NCBI GenBank assembly: GCA_019400425.1 | Contig: JAFREE010000078.1 | Span: forward strand, 52,687 to 116,686 | Source: Hymenochaete sp. R1 | Lineage: Eukaryota; Basidiomycota; Agaricomycetes; Hymenochaetales; Hymenochaetaceae | Length of the DNA: 64,000 nucleotides | Direction: 5' to 3' | In this document: one piece after another, positions 46,560 through 58,744 of the stretch | How positions within the stretch are numbered: position 1 is the first letter of the stretch | Layout of the letters: every line of letters starts with the position of its first letter | Translations under genes and position numbers: made by a program | The notes under the pieces: generated by a model | The model's input: only the letters and a program-made list of their open reading frames with translations | Told to the model about the DNA's origin: nothing | The model's database searches: none

Positions 46560-49502
46560 CTACCGCTCACCAAGCAACTTAATCTTAAGTCCAATCTCCG
46601 TCAAAGCTTGCACGAAGCCAGCCGTCTCCTGCGTCGCAACGTGTCCTCCGTCTCTTCTCAACATATTCAACCCATCCGTCCAATCCGCCCACCGTGACTG
46701 ATCCGGCGCAATCTGGTCTGCAAGCGACGTCCCATCTTGCGTCAATAGCGAAAACGACAACGGCGACGCCTGGAGCGACGAGCTCGGTGGCACATCCACG
46801 TTCTCGCGCAACACGTTCGGAGGCGCCGCACACGTCCCGGTCGAGATCTCTGAGATGAGCGCAATGTCGATTCGTTCGGGCAGATCTTCGAGGCCGTTGC
46901 GCACTTGGAACTTGATGGTGCTATCGACGTAGGTAAGGTATTTGAGCCCGTTATCGAGTCGGATGAACCGCCAAGGGCGTGCGGGTCGGCGGTTTGCGTC
47001 TTTGGAGGAGCTTGCGATTGGTATGGCATTCACGAACCACGCTCCCTGGAGAAGACATTGTATCCGTTGTTGCCGGACGAACTCGTAGGACTCTTTGTAG
47101 AGTTTGGCTCGCAAATTCCTTGAGCTCACATATCAGCATATAGTCATAAGAGAGAAATTTTCAAAACATACCTAACAGGCACCTTGCTCACCAAGTCATC
47201 CTCGTTCTCAAGCTCCTTCATCTGCCTGTCTCGCACTGCTCGGTATTCACTCTCAAGGAAGTCATGCTCGACCTCATGCCATGCCCGGGTGTTCTCGTCT
47301 CTAAGCGCAACTTTCACTCTGAATTCATCATCGGAAATTGCATTGACGAAAAAGTAGCGCGGATTGAAACTTACTGGCTTCGTATGAGAGCAACTACCCG
47401 AGGGAAGTCGGCCACCGAAGCCCCGCTCTCGTTCCACATTCTAAAGAAATGTCAAGTTCATACATTTCTTTCCGATTCACTTGTAAAGAACTTACCGTAA
47501 GAAAAATTGCGTCGCAAGCACATGGACCTTGTAGAAGTTCAAGAAGAACGGTTGAAAAGACGTCGACGTTGAATCTGAAATAAACAATATAAGCGTCAAT
47601 TTTAGATCAATACAAAGAGGCGTCGACTTACAGCCTGGAGCGAAAATCTCCCAATGCTCGCATAAAAGCTCTACAACTTCATTGGACGCTCTTGCGACTG
47701 GACATCTCCGCTCTGGAGGTCGATTGAGCTGTTCGAGTACCACCTAAAGTGGGTTAGCAAAGTATTGATTGAAAGCGTGTGTTAAAACGCCCACCTTCGC
47801 GAAAGATTCCGGATCGCCCGTGACATAGTTTTTCTACCAACATACCACATCAGTCTATGTGACTTATTAAAATCCCAGCCACAAGACTGAAACTTACCAA
47901 ACAATCCAGCCCTAATACGCCCACAGACCCAAACTCATGTGTCACACTCTCTGACCCGAAGCCAATTTTGACCCATTTGCGCCGCGAGCCATCGACACCG
48001 TCCATGTCTTCTTCAAGCCTGCTCATCTGCCATATGTAACGCAATGCATTGAAGTGGTCGATGTTCTCCATCGGGTCGACGACGAGCTGCTTACGACGGA
48101 GGATGATACGCACTTCGTTCGCTTGAAAGTCAAGGATGGAGGACGTAAGGTCGTCCATAACATGTGATGACATAAGACGCTGCGATACAAAGAAGCGCGG
48201 AATTAGCTCGATGTTTTGCGAGTATTAGAATGCATTGAGCTTACGATGACAGCTTTGCGGACGTTCAGCCGCTCCAACTCAGACGTGAACTCCTCCCAAT
48301 GCGTATCAGTTGCATGCGCGAGCAACGAATTAATCAACATCATACTGTCAGACACATAAGCATCCCAACCCCTTTCTACTAACTTACTGAGCCATCTGAA
48401 CATACCTGTTCAACGCCATCACACTATCAGCACTCCCAAGTCGTCCCACCACCGTCTCCAACAACCTAGGCTCCCTCTTCATCTGCTCCCACACCACGTC
48501 GAACCCATACCGATACACGCTCCCCGGTGGGGCAGCGGGCGGTGAGCGGCTGCTTGAAGCTGGGGTCGGACCGGGCTGCGACCTTGGGTCGGCTTCGACG
48601 AGTTTCTTGAGGATGGCGGTGGCGGGACGGCAAACGTTGATGAGGGAGGAAAGGGACGAGAGGATCTTGACGACTGTGTGGACGAAGGAATGGTCGAGGG
48701 TGGACCAGCCGTAGTCGAGTTCCATGAGGTTTTGCATTGCGTTGAGAGCGTACTATGATGACATTTCACTTAACGCCTGAAATATTCTTAAAATGAGAAA
48801 CTCACTGCTAGCGTGTTACCGTGGCTGACGGCGATTACATCAATGAGTTCCTTTAGACCATCTCGTTGCAAGAACTCGTTCGCAAATTGCTCTTCCTACG
48901 GAGTCGCTGTTGGTCAGTATGCGCGTTGCAAATGAGACCTCAAAAATACTTACGCGAATGAACTTCTGCAGCGAGAACAACGTTAACCGCAATGTCTTGT
49001 CATCCCGCATGCTCAACTTCTCTACGATTTCCGCTGCTTCAATTATTGGCGCGCTCACGAGCCTGCGCCACGTTGTTCAATCAACCCGCAACCTATGAGC
49101 TAAAGCGGGGAACACTCACTTCAATGGCACCCTCCCCTTGATCATCTTCCTCAAGTTATCATCTGTCACGAGCTCATCTGCATCATCCCTCAGCGCATAC
49201 AGCACTGGCGGGTCCTGAATCTTCAAATTCAGACACAATTGCCGAATCACGTCGTCGACAGCAAGCTGTGGGTCGATGCGCGCACGGACGACTTGCCCGT
49301 CTTTTGTCGTGACCGAGTTGGTGGGAACGAGTGCGGCGCGGGGCGCTGCTGGAGTAGGAGCGGGTACCGGGGCGGAAGAGGAGTTGGCGAGGACGTCTTC
49401 GCGGAGGTGAGAGGTGGAGAGTGCATTGGAGTTGTTGGTATATCCAGGGAAGCCTTGGGGAAGTCGCGAAGAACTGGGCGTCGCAGATGCGTAGGTGGCC
49501 AT
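46560..49502 (-). CDS. ELMO/CED-12 family protein (Lmo1-like, DOCK partner)
   Basis: Twelve exons give about 772 residues: 49502-49120, 49062-48954, 48895-48806, 48752-48406, 48344-48245, 48179-47898, 47833-47795, 47743-47632, 47574-47496, 47440-47375, 47318-47172 and 47124-46560. The N-terminus is a Ser/Pro-rich tail plus a Ras-binding-like segment (IDPQLAVDDVIRQLCLNLK). An armadillo-type helical repeat region follows (RLTLFSLQKFIREEQFANEF; YALNAMQNLMELDYGW). The ELMO domain region includes DPMENIDHFNALRYIWQMSR, FGSVGVLGLDCLKNYVTGDP and RRCPVARASNEVVELLCEHW. The C-terminus is a PH-like domain (RAKLYKESYEFVRQQRIQCL, ARPWRFIRLDN). In the family, ELMO with a DOCK protein forms a Rho/Rac exchange factor; yeast Lmo1-Dck1 acts upstream of Rho5. 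Exon 7 is 39 nt. Homology is judged from domain order, not search. Confidence 0.85.
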
Positions 49503-50835
49503 CTCGTGAGGTGTCAAAGGAAAGATGTTCCGACGAGGTTCTACTTGGTATCAAAAGGACAGCGTCAGAGAGCTCGAAGGTGATCTTTGGGAAATGAGAC
49601 AATGAAAGCTATATATGTTCAGAAGATGCGAAAAGAGCGTCAACATGCAGACCCCTTGCGGAGACTGTCTGCCTGACGTGCAAATATATCGATAAATTCA
49701 TCACCAAGTACGCTGATGGTGGCGAGGTAAAGCCGCAAACCTTCGCGCGGCTGCTACACCACCGCCCTCGCCGCCGACTCGACTTGTCGGAAAATTGCCA
49801 GAGAACGGCCTCAGAAGAGAACACTCACTAGGGAATGGGCTATGTACAAGGCCTGTTTGAGTATGTCCGGGGTGAGGTGAGGTGGCTTATAAGGATATAA
49901 GTCGGTATTGGCCAAAGATGAGGTCGAAGTCGAGGTTGGATTTAATGTTTGGTTTGCGCCGTGCGAACGAGCGTGTTATCCCCGAAGACACGGATCCCGA
50001 ACGCGCTGCAACAGATCTGGAGTCGACGACAGTCAGCACAACATGAATCACATATCATGATCTACAGAAGAATCGACAGAATAAGTCGGAACGACACGTA
50101 CAGAAGCGACTGCGATGCTGAATCGGTGTTCTGAGAGATGGAACGAAGGACAAACGAAACGCTTGATTCAGGTAGGGATGTTACTCTGCTCTGAAGACCT
50201 TTGTTCCGAGCTTAATGGTCAAATGACGATTTATGTTGATAGATGCAAACAAAGATGAAATAGTGGATTAAGTGAAAGCTATGCGCCCATCAAGGCGAAA
50301 GATGAAAATGTTGAGAATGTTGCGTGAAGGAAGGAGGAGAGGTGAAGCAGACAGCAGGCGCGTCGGGCTCGACGACTCCGGCGTCTACGCTGTTGGGCGT
50401 TTTCGAAGGAAGTGCATACATCGACCAGTCTTTTTCCCGGTGCAGTCGGTACATTGAACAAGACATTACGAGACCACAAACTAATACTGCAATTCGTATC
50501 AGGGACGCTCTCAAGACGGGCTTTGATAAATACACTAATTTCTAATTACACTGCACTACTGGTTTTATCAGCTTTTTTACTTCGTCCAAACAACGCACAT
50601 AAGAAAACTACATCTCAAGAGGAAAACAGGGAGGTTACGAAAGAAGACCGCATAGACAACAGCTATGTACCAGAGAACGATCAGGATTAAAGTGAGATGG
50701 GAAAGACTTGACACACAAGATAAAAGTACACTCGCTCAGCGGAAGATAAGGGACCCGGACAGATTCGATGAGATAAAAGGCAGAGATTTGGATAAGCTCA
50801 GGATTTGGGACCAGAAACACTCACTCAACGCGAAC
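49503..50835. other. Intergenic, ELMO-like gene promoter and RBR gene 3' side
   Basis: About 1.3 kb with no recognised gene. Open frames are short and lack protein character. Confidence 0.5.
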
Positions 50836-52363
50836 TCAGTTCGCTGCACCCCTCCTCAATGGCGCGCGAACAGCATTGGCAGCAGAAACCACCCCCGCCC
50901 ACGTCTTCTTGCACGTCTTCGCAATCACACCCTCACCCTGGCCCGGCATCTCCCCATCCACCAAGTAGTTCCCCTTCAGCTTCAGCCTCCGCAGCGCCAG
51001 CCTCAGTACCAAGATCGGCGTCCGGTTCGAGCACGCACAATGACGCCAATCCTCCGCGCAAATATAGCAGAACTGCGTCCCGCAGCGGCAGGACATGTGG
51101 TAGCACCCTTGGTTGAGCTCCACGAGCACTCGGCAGGACGGGCATCGCTGCCAGCCAGCTTGTTGGCCTATTTGAAGCGCACGTCGTAGGTTCTTGTCCA
51201 TCTTGCACCGACCCCGGTGCGTTGCATTGGTACATTTACCGCAGGACTCGGTGTTGCAGGAAGGGCAATTGACGGGACGAGCACGGCCAGTGCGGGGCCC
51301 AAGGAACGCGTTACATTGAACGTTGGAGCAGTACAGACGGAAAGCGGTGCCGTATTCGACCATCTTTTGCTGGTACAGATCGCGGGTTTCGGTGGAAATG
51401 CCGGCTTCAACATGTTCCAAGGGAACAACGGTGGCACAGCACCGAGGTGGGAAGCTACGTTCGTCATCGACGTTTGCGGAGAACATGGCCTTGAGGCATT
51501 CGATGTCGTAGTAGTGGCCGCATTCGAGACGTATAGGCTTGTCTGAGATTTGCTCTTGGCACACAGAGCAGACACGCGTCGTCTGTTGCACACAAGTAGT
51601 GCTACTGGGAAAGAAATGCACATCAGAACGGCAGAGTTGATGAGCACAAGAAGAGGGAAACGTACGACGGTACACGGCTCAGCCTCTCCTGGGGCCAGCG
51701 CATCGGACCTCCCAGGCCTAGCTCGTTCACATGAAGCATCCGCACGACTTCAATCGTGAACGTCCGATAGCCTGGGTTCGCTTCATCAAACGGTTCCGAG
51801 CTATGCATGGACTTGATGAGAGGGATACTGCGATGCCTGATATTGATCGAACTCCCCGAACCATCCCCATCGTGACCGTGGTCGCTAGTCCCGCCTTCAG
51901 CGGCGGCAGTGGTGTCCGTCGTCTGACCGCGCGAGCTGCCAGCAGCGTTGTCAGACGGCACCCTGTCTTTACTGCCTTGCGTCAGACAGAATATCTCTAA
52001 TATTTCTCTAGAAAAGCGGTCACGATAGCGGTGGTGACCATCCTCGAGAGCATGCCTGTAGGCGCCCGCGTTGATGACATCGTTGAGAAGGGTGCTCAAC
52101 CTCTCCCTGTCCGCGTCGTCAGCATCCGCGTCGGTGCTCTTCTCTTTGCCTTTGCCGCGGCCGGCGTCTTCCCCAGGCTCACTCCCCACGTCGTCAACTG
52201 TACCAGTACTATTGTTCTCTGGGACTTCCGAGCTTTCTGCACGCTGTAATGCCTCCACACGCCCTGCCATCTGTCCATTGACAACTATTTTTCTTGGGTA
52301 CGAGCGAACGCCATCGCGCCTCATATCGCGCAGTAGTTGATCAATAATTGGAGAAGGCACCAT
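50836..52363 (-). CDS. RBR-type (RING-IBR-RING) E3 ubiquitin ligase
   Basis: Exons 52363-51666 and 51604-50836 give about 488 residues, joined at VPS|SSTTCVQ. The N-terminal half is acidic and disordered. RING1 (residues about 245-300) shows CSVCQEQISDKPIRLECGHYY with C and H spacing of a C3HC4 ring. The IBR follows (YCSNVQCNAFLGPR, NCPSCNTESCGKC). RING2 shows CPSCRVLVELNQGCYHMSCR then CGTQFCYICAEDWRHCAC; the Cys in QGCYHMSC aligns with the catalytic thioester cysteine of RBR ligases. A helical basic tail follows. These enzymes take ubiquitin from E2 onto that cysteine and then to substrate. The substrate is unknown. The 61-nt intron uses GTACGT and CCCAG. Confidence 0.9.
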
Positions 52364-54421
52364 ACTCGCTGTATTGAAAGACAGAGTGTATGCGAGACAA
52401 TGTATATGTATGCGTCTCGGTCTTCAAAGAAAAGAAAGGGTGAAGTGTGTTGGTAGGAAGGCAAGAGGAGCCTCGCGGAGACAACAGGGTTTGGGGGTGA
52501 TTATATACGAATTAATGACAAGCGCTGATGGCATCCACAAAATCGGAAGCATATATGCAGTAGTTGGCTGTACGGTTTCTATGCTCCTCTCCCCTCGCTC
52601 TCTTCGCAGTAGTGCACTCCTATCGTCGCACAGAGATATGACTGAATAAGGCTACGCTGCCGGCGTGCGATGCAAGGCGCTGCCAGCCCTGAACTACCTC
52701 TACTAGGATAAGGAGGTGGTTCTAAGAGGAGGAAGATAAGAGAAAAACAGGGGACTTCTGCTGACTCTCAAGGCTGTTCCCACGATCACCCTTTGCTTCT
52801 CTTTAAATCATCTTTCCTTGGAAAAAAAAGTACCACAGCATTTTCGAGATGTGCTCGACGAGATCGATTCTCTACGCCTCAAAGGATACAAAGAGCGTTT
52901 GCAAAGAGGCGCCTCACATCGCGTCGGTCGGAAATGCTATGCGTCAGGATCCAGAATCCCTATTGAATATTTCACTTTTGACCCTTTTCTCGACCTAGGA
53001 CTCGGTAAAGCACTCTTACCCAGAGTCGCTCACCGCAGTTAGGGAATATGTGCGGTGTCCTCAAAGACGTCATGAACACTCGCGATGTGAAAGAAACCTG
53101 TGTAAGGTCCACCTGGATCCGAGCAGCGCTTTCAACCTCCCGGAACCTCGCAACTGCCTATTCAATCAGGTATTGGATTCCTTTGTACCCGAACCGAATG
53201 TCTGACCGCAAGCTTAGGTGATTTCTTCACCTACACCTTTGCCTTTGCGTCGCGCCGACCTTGGAACGAAAGGTAATACTGCAGAGATGACATGAGTCCA
53301 ATGGTAGATGAGCGGTAGGCACGCTTACAATGAGCTTTGTGATCGAGGACCACCGGACTCCTTACAGTTGTCGCTGCACAGCAGCTACACTGTACTACCT
53401 CAAATGGATCAAGAATTTCGGATCAGTAATTCTACTGCTCACCATCCAGAAGATGTTTCATGTCGCCGATTGCAGCGCATCAGTCCAGCTTCTACCCTTG
53501 GCGTAAAATCGTCACTAAAGAATAGAAGCACCATAGCATCGAGTTCACTGTTGCGTTCTGATAGCCGCAGAGTGCGAGGAAGAGCACGCCAGGGGTTTGA
53601 GCTCCGGTACCGAGGAGATAACCAGGAACTTTCGCATGAAAAAAATTGGCCAAGTCACGAAGTTGCTTAATTAGCACACGACATCGAGCAAGTATAGGAA
53701 AGGCGCCACCGGGCGCTAAAAACGCGTGCACTGGTCGGGGCACTTCAAGCAGCCTTCCTAAGTATCATACTACTCGTAGCTTTGGAAGACGATGAGACCT
53801 TCCAAAGCCAGCGAGTCAATATCAATGCAGTGCACAGTGTACGCCGGACACATCACGAGGTTCTCGGGCAAGTGGTACCGAAATGAAAGAGGACGACTGC
53901 CTAGCTCTCTTGAGTCTTGTGAGTCTGTCTTGTAATGTGCGATAGAAATAGGGAGCAGGAAGTGAAAGGTGAGAGAAGGAGTTTTCGCAAGTTGAATCAA
54001 CCCTCCACGTGACAGCAAACGCGCTCCAAAACAGGACATTGAAGGATTTGTCTCTGTTTACATTTTATACGTGATATTTGCTTTTCGTCCTTTCCTTCTG
54101 TCCATGACGACTGTTTTGTGGCCTCTGTTGAATATGGAATGGGCTCCCAAGCGTTCATCTTGGGAATGCATTCACCTCCTTCAAGTCTTTCTGGTCTCGA
54201 CTTCCTGCGCTAGTGCACGCTTAACGTGAGGGATGTGAAGGGTAGTCGGGCGAGGGGGCGGCAACCTCGTGCCTACACCTCATTTTATAGCCCAACCACG
54301 CTCTCAACAATCCTCGCATCTCTTGCCTCTCAGTTTCTCTTCTCTCTACGCTGGTCGTGCTTGCTGCTCTCCATATTTAACTCTTTTGATCAACGTACAA
54401 GGCATCAACACTGACGACATC
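52364..54421. other. Intergenic with a coding-like remnant (about 52.84-53.28 kb, plus)
   Basis: On the plus strand, stretches after an acceptor-like site near 52840 read as protein (VLDEIDSLRLKGYKERL). They can be joined by two intron-like gaps to VRCPQRRHEHSRCERNLCK and a short Pro-rich end near 53.29 kb. There is no good ATG and no recognised family, so this is at most a gene fragment. A minus-strand frame at 54039-53770 (FRYHLPENLVMCPAYTVHC) is similarly isolated. The last 400 bp are the promoter side of the Smr gene. Confidence 0.25.
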
Positions 54422-56025
54422 ATGGGTGAAGAGACTGAATCACGTCTCCGAAGGGAAGTCCATCGTCTTACCCAATACATCTCCGACCAGCGTGGCCGGC
54501 ATGCAAAAGACATGGAGCACGCTCGTAACTCGCTCAAGGAAGAGATCAAATACTCCAAAAAGCTTCGTGCTGCTCTCGACGAGGAAGACAAGCATTGCGA
54601 GAAGCTTCGCAAGCAGCTGGAGGATCGAAAGGCTCTCTTAGACGAATTAAGGGACGAATTGGAGGACGAAAGAAGGTACTCGGAGAAGCTCGAGCTGAAG
54701 CTTGACAAAAGAGCGAGGCAAATCGAGAAACTGGAGGATGAGCTGTATGACCTCGAGGAGGACTACGCGGATGCGTACAAAGCCCTTAAAAGAATGGATT
54801 CTATTCGACACCAGCTCCAGGATGCCAGTGCGTACTCAAACATCCAATCTTACTACTATTCTTAAATACTCATGTTTATGGCCTAGAAATGTCGTCCATG
54901 TACTCAAAGCAAAGGGTTGTCCAACTCCAGGACGAAGTCCGAAGCCTTCGTAGCCAGAGTCCGTCCTCTTCGCCGTCCCATGTTATTATCACATCCACTG
55001 CCTCATCTGTAAACACGCGTCCCCCTCCTCAAACACACGCTCGTCGAGTCACACCATCCGAACCGGAGTCCGACTACACCGAAGACGAGCACGGTGTTGG
55101 TGACGAAGAGGACGAAGCGAGTGATGACGAAGGGATACACGACTTGAGCCGAAGGACCTCACATATCGCCATCAGTGAAGGTGGACCGGGTGAAGTGGTG
55201 CAAGTTCCAGCAAGCCAGGATAACGGGTACTCAGACGAAGAATACCAACAGAACGGACCAACGCAACCTACGGCACTCTCGCTCACCGAGGACGGCAACG
55301 AAGAAGACGAAGATGAACCAGGTCAACGCCAACGTACCCTCGCTGACCGTGAAATGGCGCTCGCCGACCGAGAATCCCAACGCGCCCGCGAAGCGTATGC
55401 CTTAGGCAACAAAGTGTTCGCGAAGCAGCTCAAGGAAACCGCCATCGAGCACCGCGCCCGCGCTCGCGAACATAACCGCCAAGCCGCCGCGCAGATCTTC
55501 ACGTCTCTCAACCCAACGTACCATACATCCGTGACAGGCCGAACGCGCATCGATTTGCATAGACTGTACACGCGCGAGGCGCTCGAATTCGTAAGGGCGC
55601 ATCTTGCGATGTGTCGGGCGCGGGGGATCGGAAGGACGGAGATCATTGTCGGGAGGGGAAATCATAGCGTCGGGGGCGTGGCGAGGCTGAAGCCGGCTGT
55701 TTTGGAGCTGTTGGAGAAGGAAGAGGATTTGGAGATTGATATGAGCGGTGGGAATCCTGGAAGCTTCTTTGTGAACTTTTTGGAAGGTGGAGGGGCGCGA
55801 GAGGAAGGGACAGAGCGGTGGACGCCTGTTGTGGAGGATGAAGATGTGAATGATGTCTTCACTGAAGGGCGAACGAGACTGGAGGCTGCGACAAGAGTTG
55901 CGGCAGATGTAAGGCAAGGTCTGGCGGACATTGAACGTGGGGTGGGGAAAATGGGCATAACGAAAGTTAGGTCGAATGGATCGAGGCAGGGCCTGAGGGA
56001 CGTTACGAACCGCGCACATCATTGA
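54422..56025 (+). CDS. DUF1771-Smr domain protein with N-terminal coiled coil
   Basis: Exons 54422-54827 and 54887-56025 give about 514 residues. Residues about 5-165 are a highly charged heptad-type coiled coil (KLRKQLEDRKALLDELRDEL and onward). A Ser/Pro and acidic disordered linker follows (about 175-300). DUF1771 comes next (TLADREMALADRESQRAREA to HNRQAAAQIF). The Smr domain then reads RIDLHRLYTREALEFVRAHL, TEIIVGRGNHSVGGVARLKP and NPGSFFVNF. Smr domains bind or cleave nucleic acid and bear a conserved LDLHG motif, here IDLHR; the GRGNHS loop is close to the usual GKGNHS. Fungal DUF1771-Smr proteins are linked to RNA or ribosome quality control, but this coiled-coil arrangement is less usual, so the cellular role is left open. 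The start chosen is the ATG that opens the coiled coil. Confidence 0.9.
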
Positions 56026-56925
56026 GGATTTTCTGTATGCATCACGGATACTAGTGAGCCTGGCGCTCAAAGACCCACCATGATTTCTTACCATTCATTT
56101 AATCATGCTTATTTCATGCAATCGTATCTCCATGCATATAGCATAGACAGACTCCATGGCTTTCCGCCTTTCATGATTTCTGTTCTATTTATACCACACG
56201 CACTTGGACATTTTTATCACGTTGCATTGACTTAATCTATTTTTAATTTGTACGATAGTACATTGGAGTTGGATTTATGACACATGAAATTGTCGCGAAG
56301 ACCTGACAACTCAACGAATTTGCTCGTGTACGACTATAAAAATAACTTGAAAATAGAGAAGGTAGTAGTGAATAAAAGCAAGCAAAGGCTAGGTTGGATC
56401 TAACAATGCAAGCTTAAAATAGCAAGTACTACTGTACGCATCACCGAACCTTGATCAGTAACAATTCTAGAGAAAAAGATGAACATAGAGATTTTCAAAA
56501 TGCTGTTAATAAGAGGATATTGTTTCGACCAAGCTCAGAGTGGGCAATCTTATTTTTACCACACTTTACGTAACATTCGTCGTCATTTCGGGCCGCCGTC
56601 GACGTCACTTGCAAGAACAGATCGCCATCGATAGACAACGAGTGAAAGGGAAGCGGGGAGTCGTTTATTTCTATAGTACACTATCTACAACAAGATCCAA
56701 CATATTCTACAACCCATTACTAAAACGAAAGATGTGAAAAACGAAGAAATAGATTAATGAACGAGCCCGGATGTCCGACGAGTATCGATATAAGAATGAG
56801 GTAGTACAGATGTAGAGTATACCGAAAAGAGACAAAACCCAAAGTAAAGAATGAAAAGGAGTTGAGAGTGTATTTGTTCAAGGATGAGTGCTAGGTTGAA
56901 AAGTCGAGAAAGAAGTGACCGTAAT
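56026..56925. other. Convergent intergenic region, AT-rich
   Basis: About 0.9 kb of AT-richer DNA between two convergent stops. No coding frame of note; likely both 3' ends. Confidence 0.5.
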
Positions 56926-58048
56926 CTAAGCAGCCGAAAGCTGAGCTCCCGCGGGAATAACGGCTCCGTCAATAAGAATGTCGACCGAGCCATCCGCATT
57001 CCTCAAAACCGTTGATTCCCGTTGACCTTCCTCATCGAAGAAAGTGTTTCGCCAAGCATTTTGCCAGTATACTTTGCGGAGCTCCGGAAGTGTCTCTGCG
57101 AGTAGTGATGAATAACGGCTCTCCTGACCAAGAACCCACGCGTTATCATGTTCGGCACAACAGTCCGGACATTGCGAGAAATGCAGCTGAGGCGCGTTGT
57201 GACGATCAATGTGACCTTCAAACACGTAGTCGAGAGATTTCTCATGCTCAAGGGAGATATGGAGAGAAAGCAGCTGGAGCTTTTTCAATTTGCGAACGGA
57301 ATGCACCAAATCAGCCTAAGCGAGTCGGAAGCGAAAATGAGTATGTTTCACTTGGCAAAGAAGAGAAAAAAAAGAACGCACATAGAAGCGTTGAGAGTTG
57401 GTGGTGTAGATTGCGGGTGCAAAAGTTGCAAGATCATGGCGCACCCAGGGCTTCTCCGCAGAAAGCCGAAGCTCCGTAAGATTAGGGAAGCTGAGGGAGA
57501 GGGGTCTCCAAAAGATGTCTGGATGCGACAGATCAAGACGAGTGATTGAATGTGATGCCAAGCTTGACTGCAAGCCCAAGAATTGGAACTCGCGAGCAGA
57601 GAATGAAATCGAAAGTGAGATGGTTTTGGAGCAAAGCGGCATCAACTGAAGGTAGTCGGCCATGGCAACGTTGCGTTCGATCATAATGTGCCTGTGAGTG
57701 AAGTATGTGGTGCGGGGAAAGTATTGAGATTAAACCTCGTAAGCGAAGCTGCTGCGGAGTGATCTTGGAGTAGGTCAGAACTCACCTGACATGATCTAGC
57801 GGAAGCTTATCCCTCAGAATCTTCCCCGCGTCGAGCACACTGATACTCCTATCCGATAGATAGAGTTCAAGAGCACCAACAAGCTCAGAGAATATAGAGC
57901 ATGCATTTTTGAAACCATCAATAAGAGAGAAGTTGTCTGCGGGAGGGAAGAAGACACTGTCTTTCCATTCGGCCGAAGTGACGGCGAGTTTGAGGATAGT
58001 CAACCAGAGTTCAGCGGGCAAGTCGAAGGTGTGGCGGAGCATTGACAT
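56926..58048 (-). CDS. F-box-like protein, agaricomycete type
   Basis: Exons 58048-57786, 57691-57382 and 57315-56926 give 320 residues. The N-terminus FDLPAELWLTILKLA is an F-box-like start (LPxELWxxIL), common in large agaricomycete families that pair with Skp1. A leucine-rich-repeat-like middle follows (SITRLDLSHPDIFW, LSFPNLTELRLSAEKPW). The C-terminal part holds a CPDCCAEHD cluster and ends AVIPAGAQLSAA. It is probably a substrate receptor, but the F-box is short and unverified and the target is unknown. It lies convergent to the Smr gene. Splice phases are consistent throughout. Confidence 0.72.
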
Positions 58049-58443
58049 CGATGAGAGACGTGTGGCTCTGGGGAAAGTGGGGAAGAGGGGGAAAACCTGA
58101 GGGGCGAGGTGGTGGTGGTGAAGGAAGAGTTTGCTGAGGAGGAGAGGATTCCGATGGGGAGGAAGGCCAGCGACGGTCTGAGTATTTCAGTAGTACCGGT
58201 ACTCAAGTCACATTACCGCCTATTACCTTATGTAGCATGAGTTTACCACGCTTCCCCACACTTTCATCATGTTCCGGCCTTCCAATGAGGGGATCCTATT
58301 TAGCCGAGCCGAGTTGCCGAGGCCGTCCGCACGAGTGACGAGTCTGGCCTTTCACGAAGCCTGGCCTCCGGCATTGATCCGTTTCTTGCTTCTTCCATCG
58401 GCAGCTCACTTTTCTCTGCGATGATGAATTGAGAACAATTTTG

Positions 58444-58451
58444 TATAAAAA
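58444..58451 (+). promoter_or_regulatory. TATA box (TATAAAAA)
   Basis: A consensus TATAAAAA 42 nt before the ATG of a small plus-strand open frame. Clear TATA boxes are rare in this window. Confidence 0.4.
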
Positions 58452-58492
58452 GGCTCGCTTTCAGAGCCCAGAGCTCAGAGCTCGCAATCCAA

Positions 58493-58744
58493 ATGCTCAA
58501 AATCCCAACACTCTCGCTCTTGGCACTAGCTACCACTCGTCCCGGTTTTTTCTTAGACTGTTGCACGGCGACCAACGATACGTCTAAGCGTCCGCAGTTC
58601 CGTCCCCGAGCCAACCTCTTACGCGTCTTTTGCAATAAAATCGCAGAAACAACAACATTTCTCCCGACCCTCCCTCCTTTCGGAACGCTTTTTGGGCTTC
58701 GGAACAAGCAAGCACGAATGGCTGGCCTTATCTCGACGTCGTAA
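58493..58744 (+). CDS. Small open frame behind a TATA box, possibly secreted (weak)
   Basis: 83 codons starting MLKIPTLSLLALATT, a mildly hydrophobic N-terminus resembling a signal peptide, with three cysteines afterwards and a basic C-terminal half. No family is recognised. The start-to-TATA spacing is suitable for a very short leader. The opposite strand is also open over the same stretch, so chance cannot be excluded. Confidence 0.22.
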   Translation: MLKIPTLSLLALATTRPGFFLDCCTATNDTSKRPQFRPRANLLRVFCNKIAETTTFLPTLPPFGTLFGLRNKQARMAGLISTS

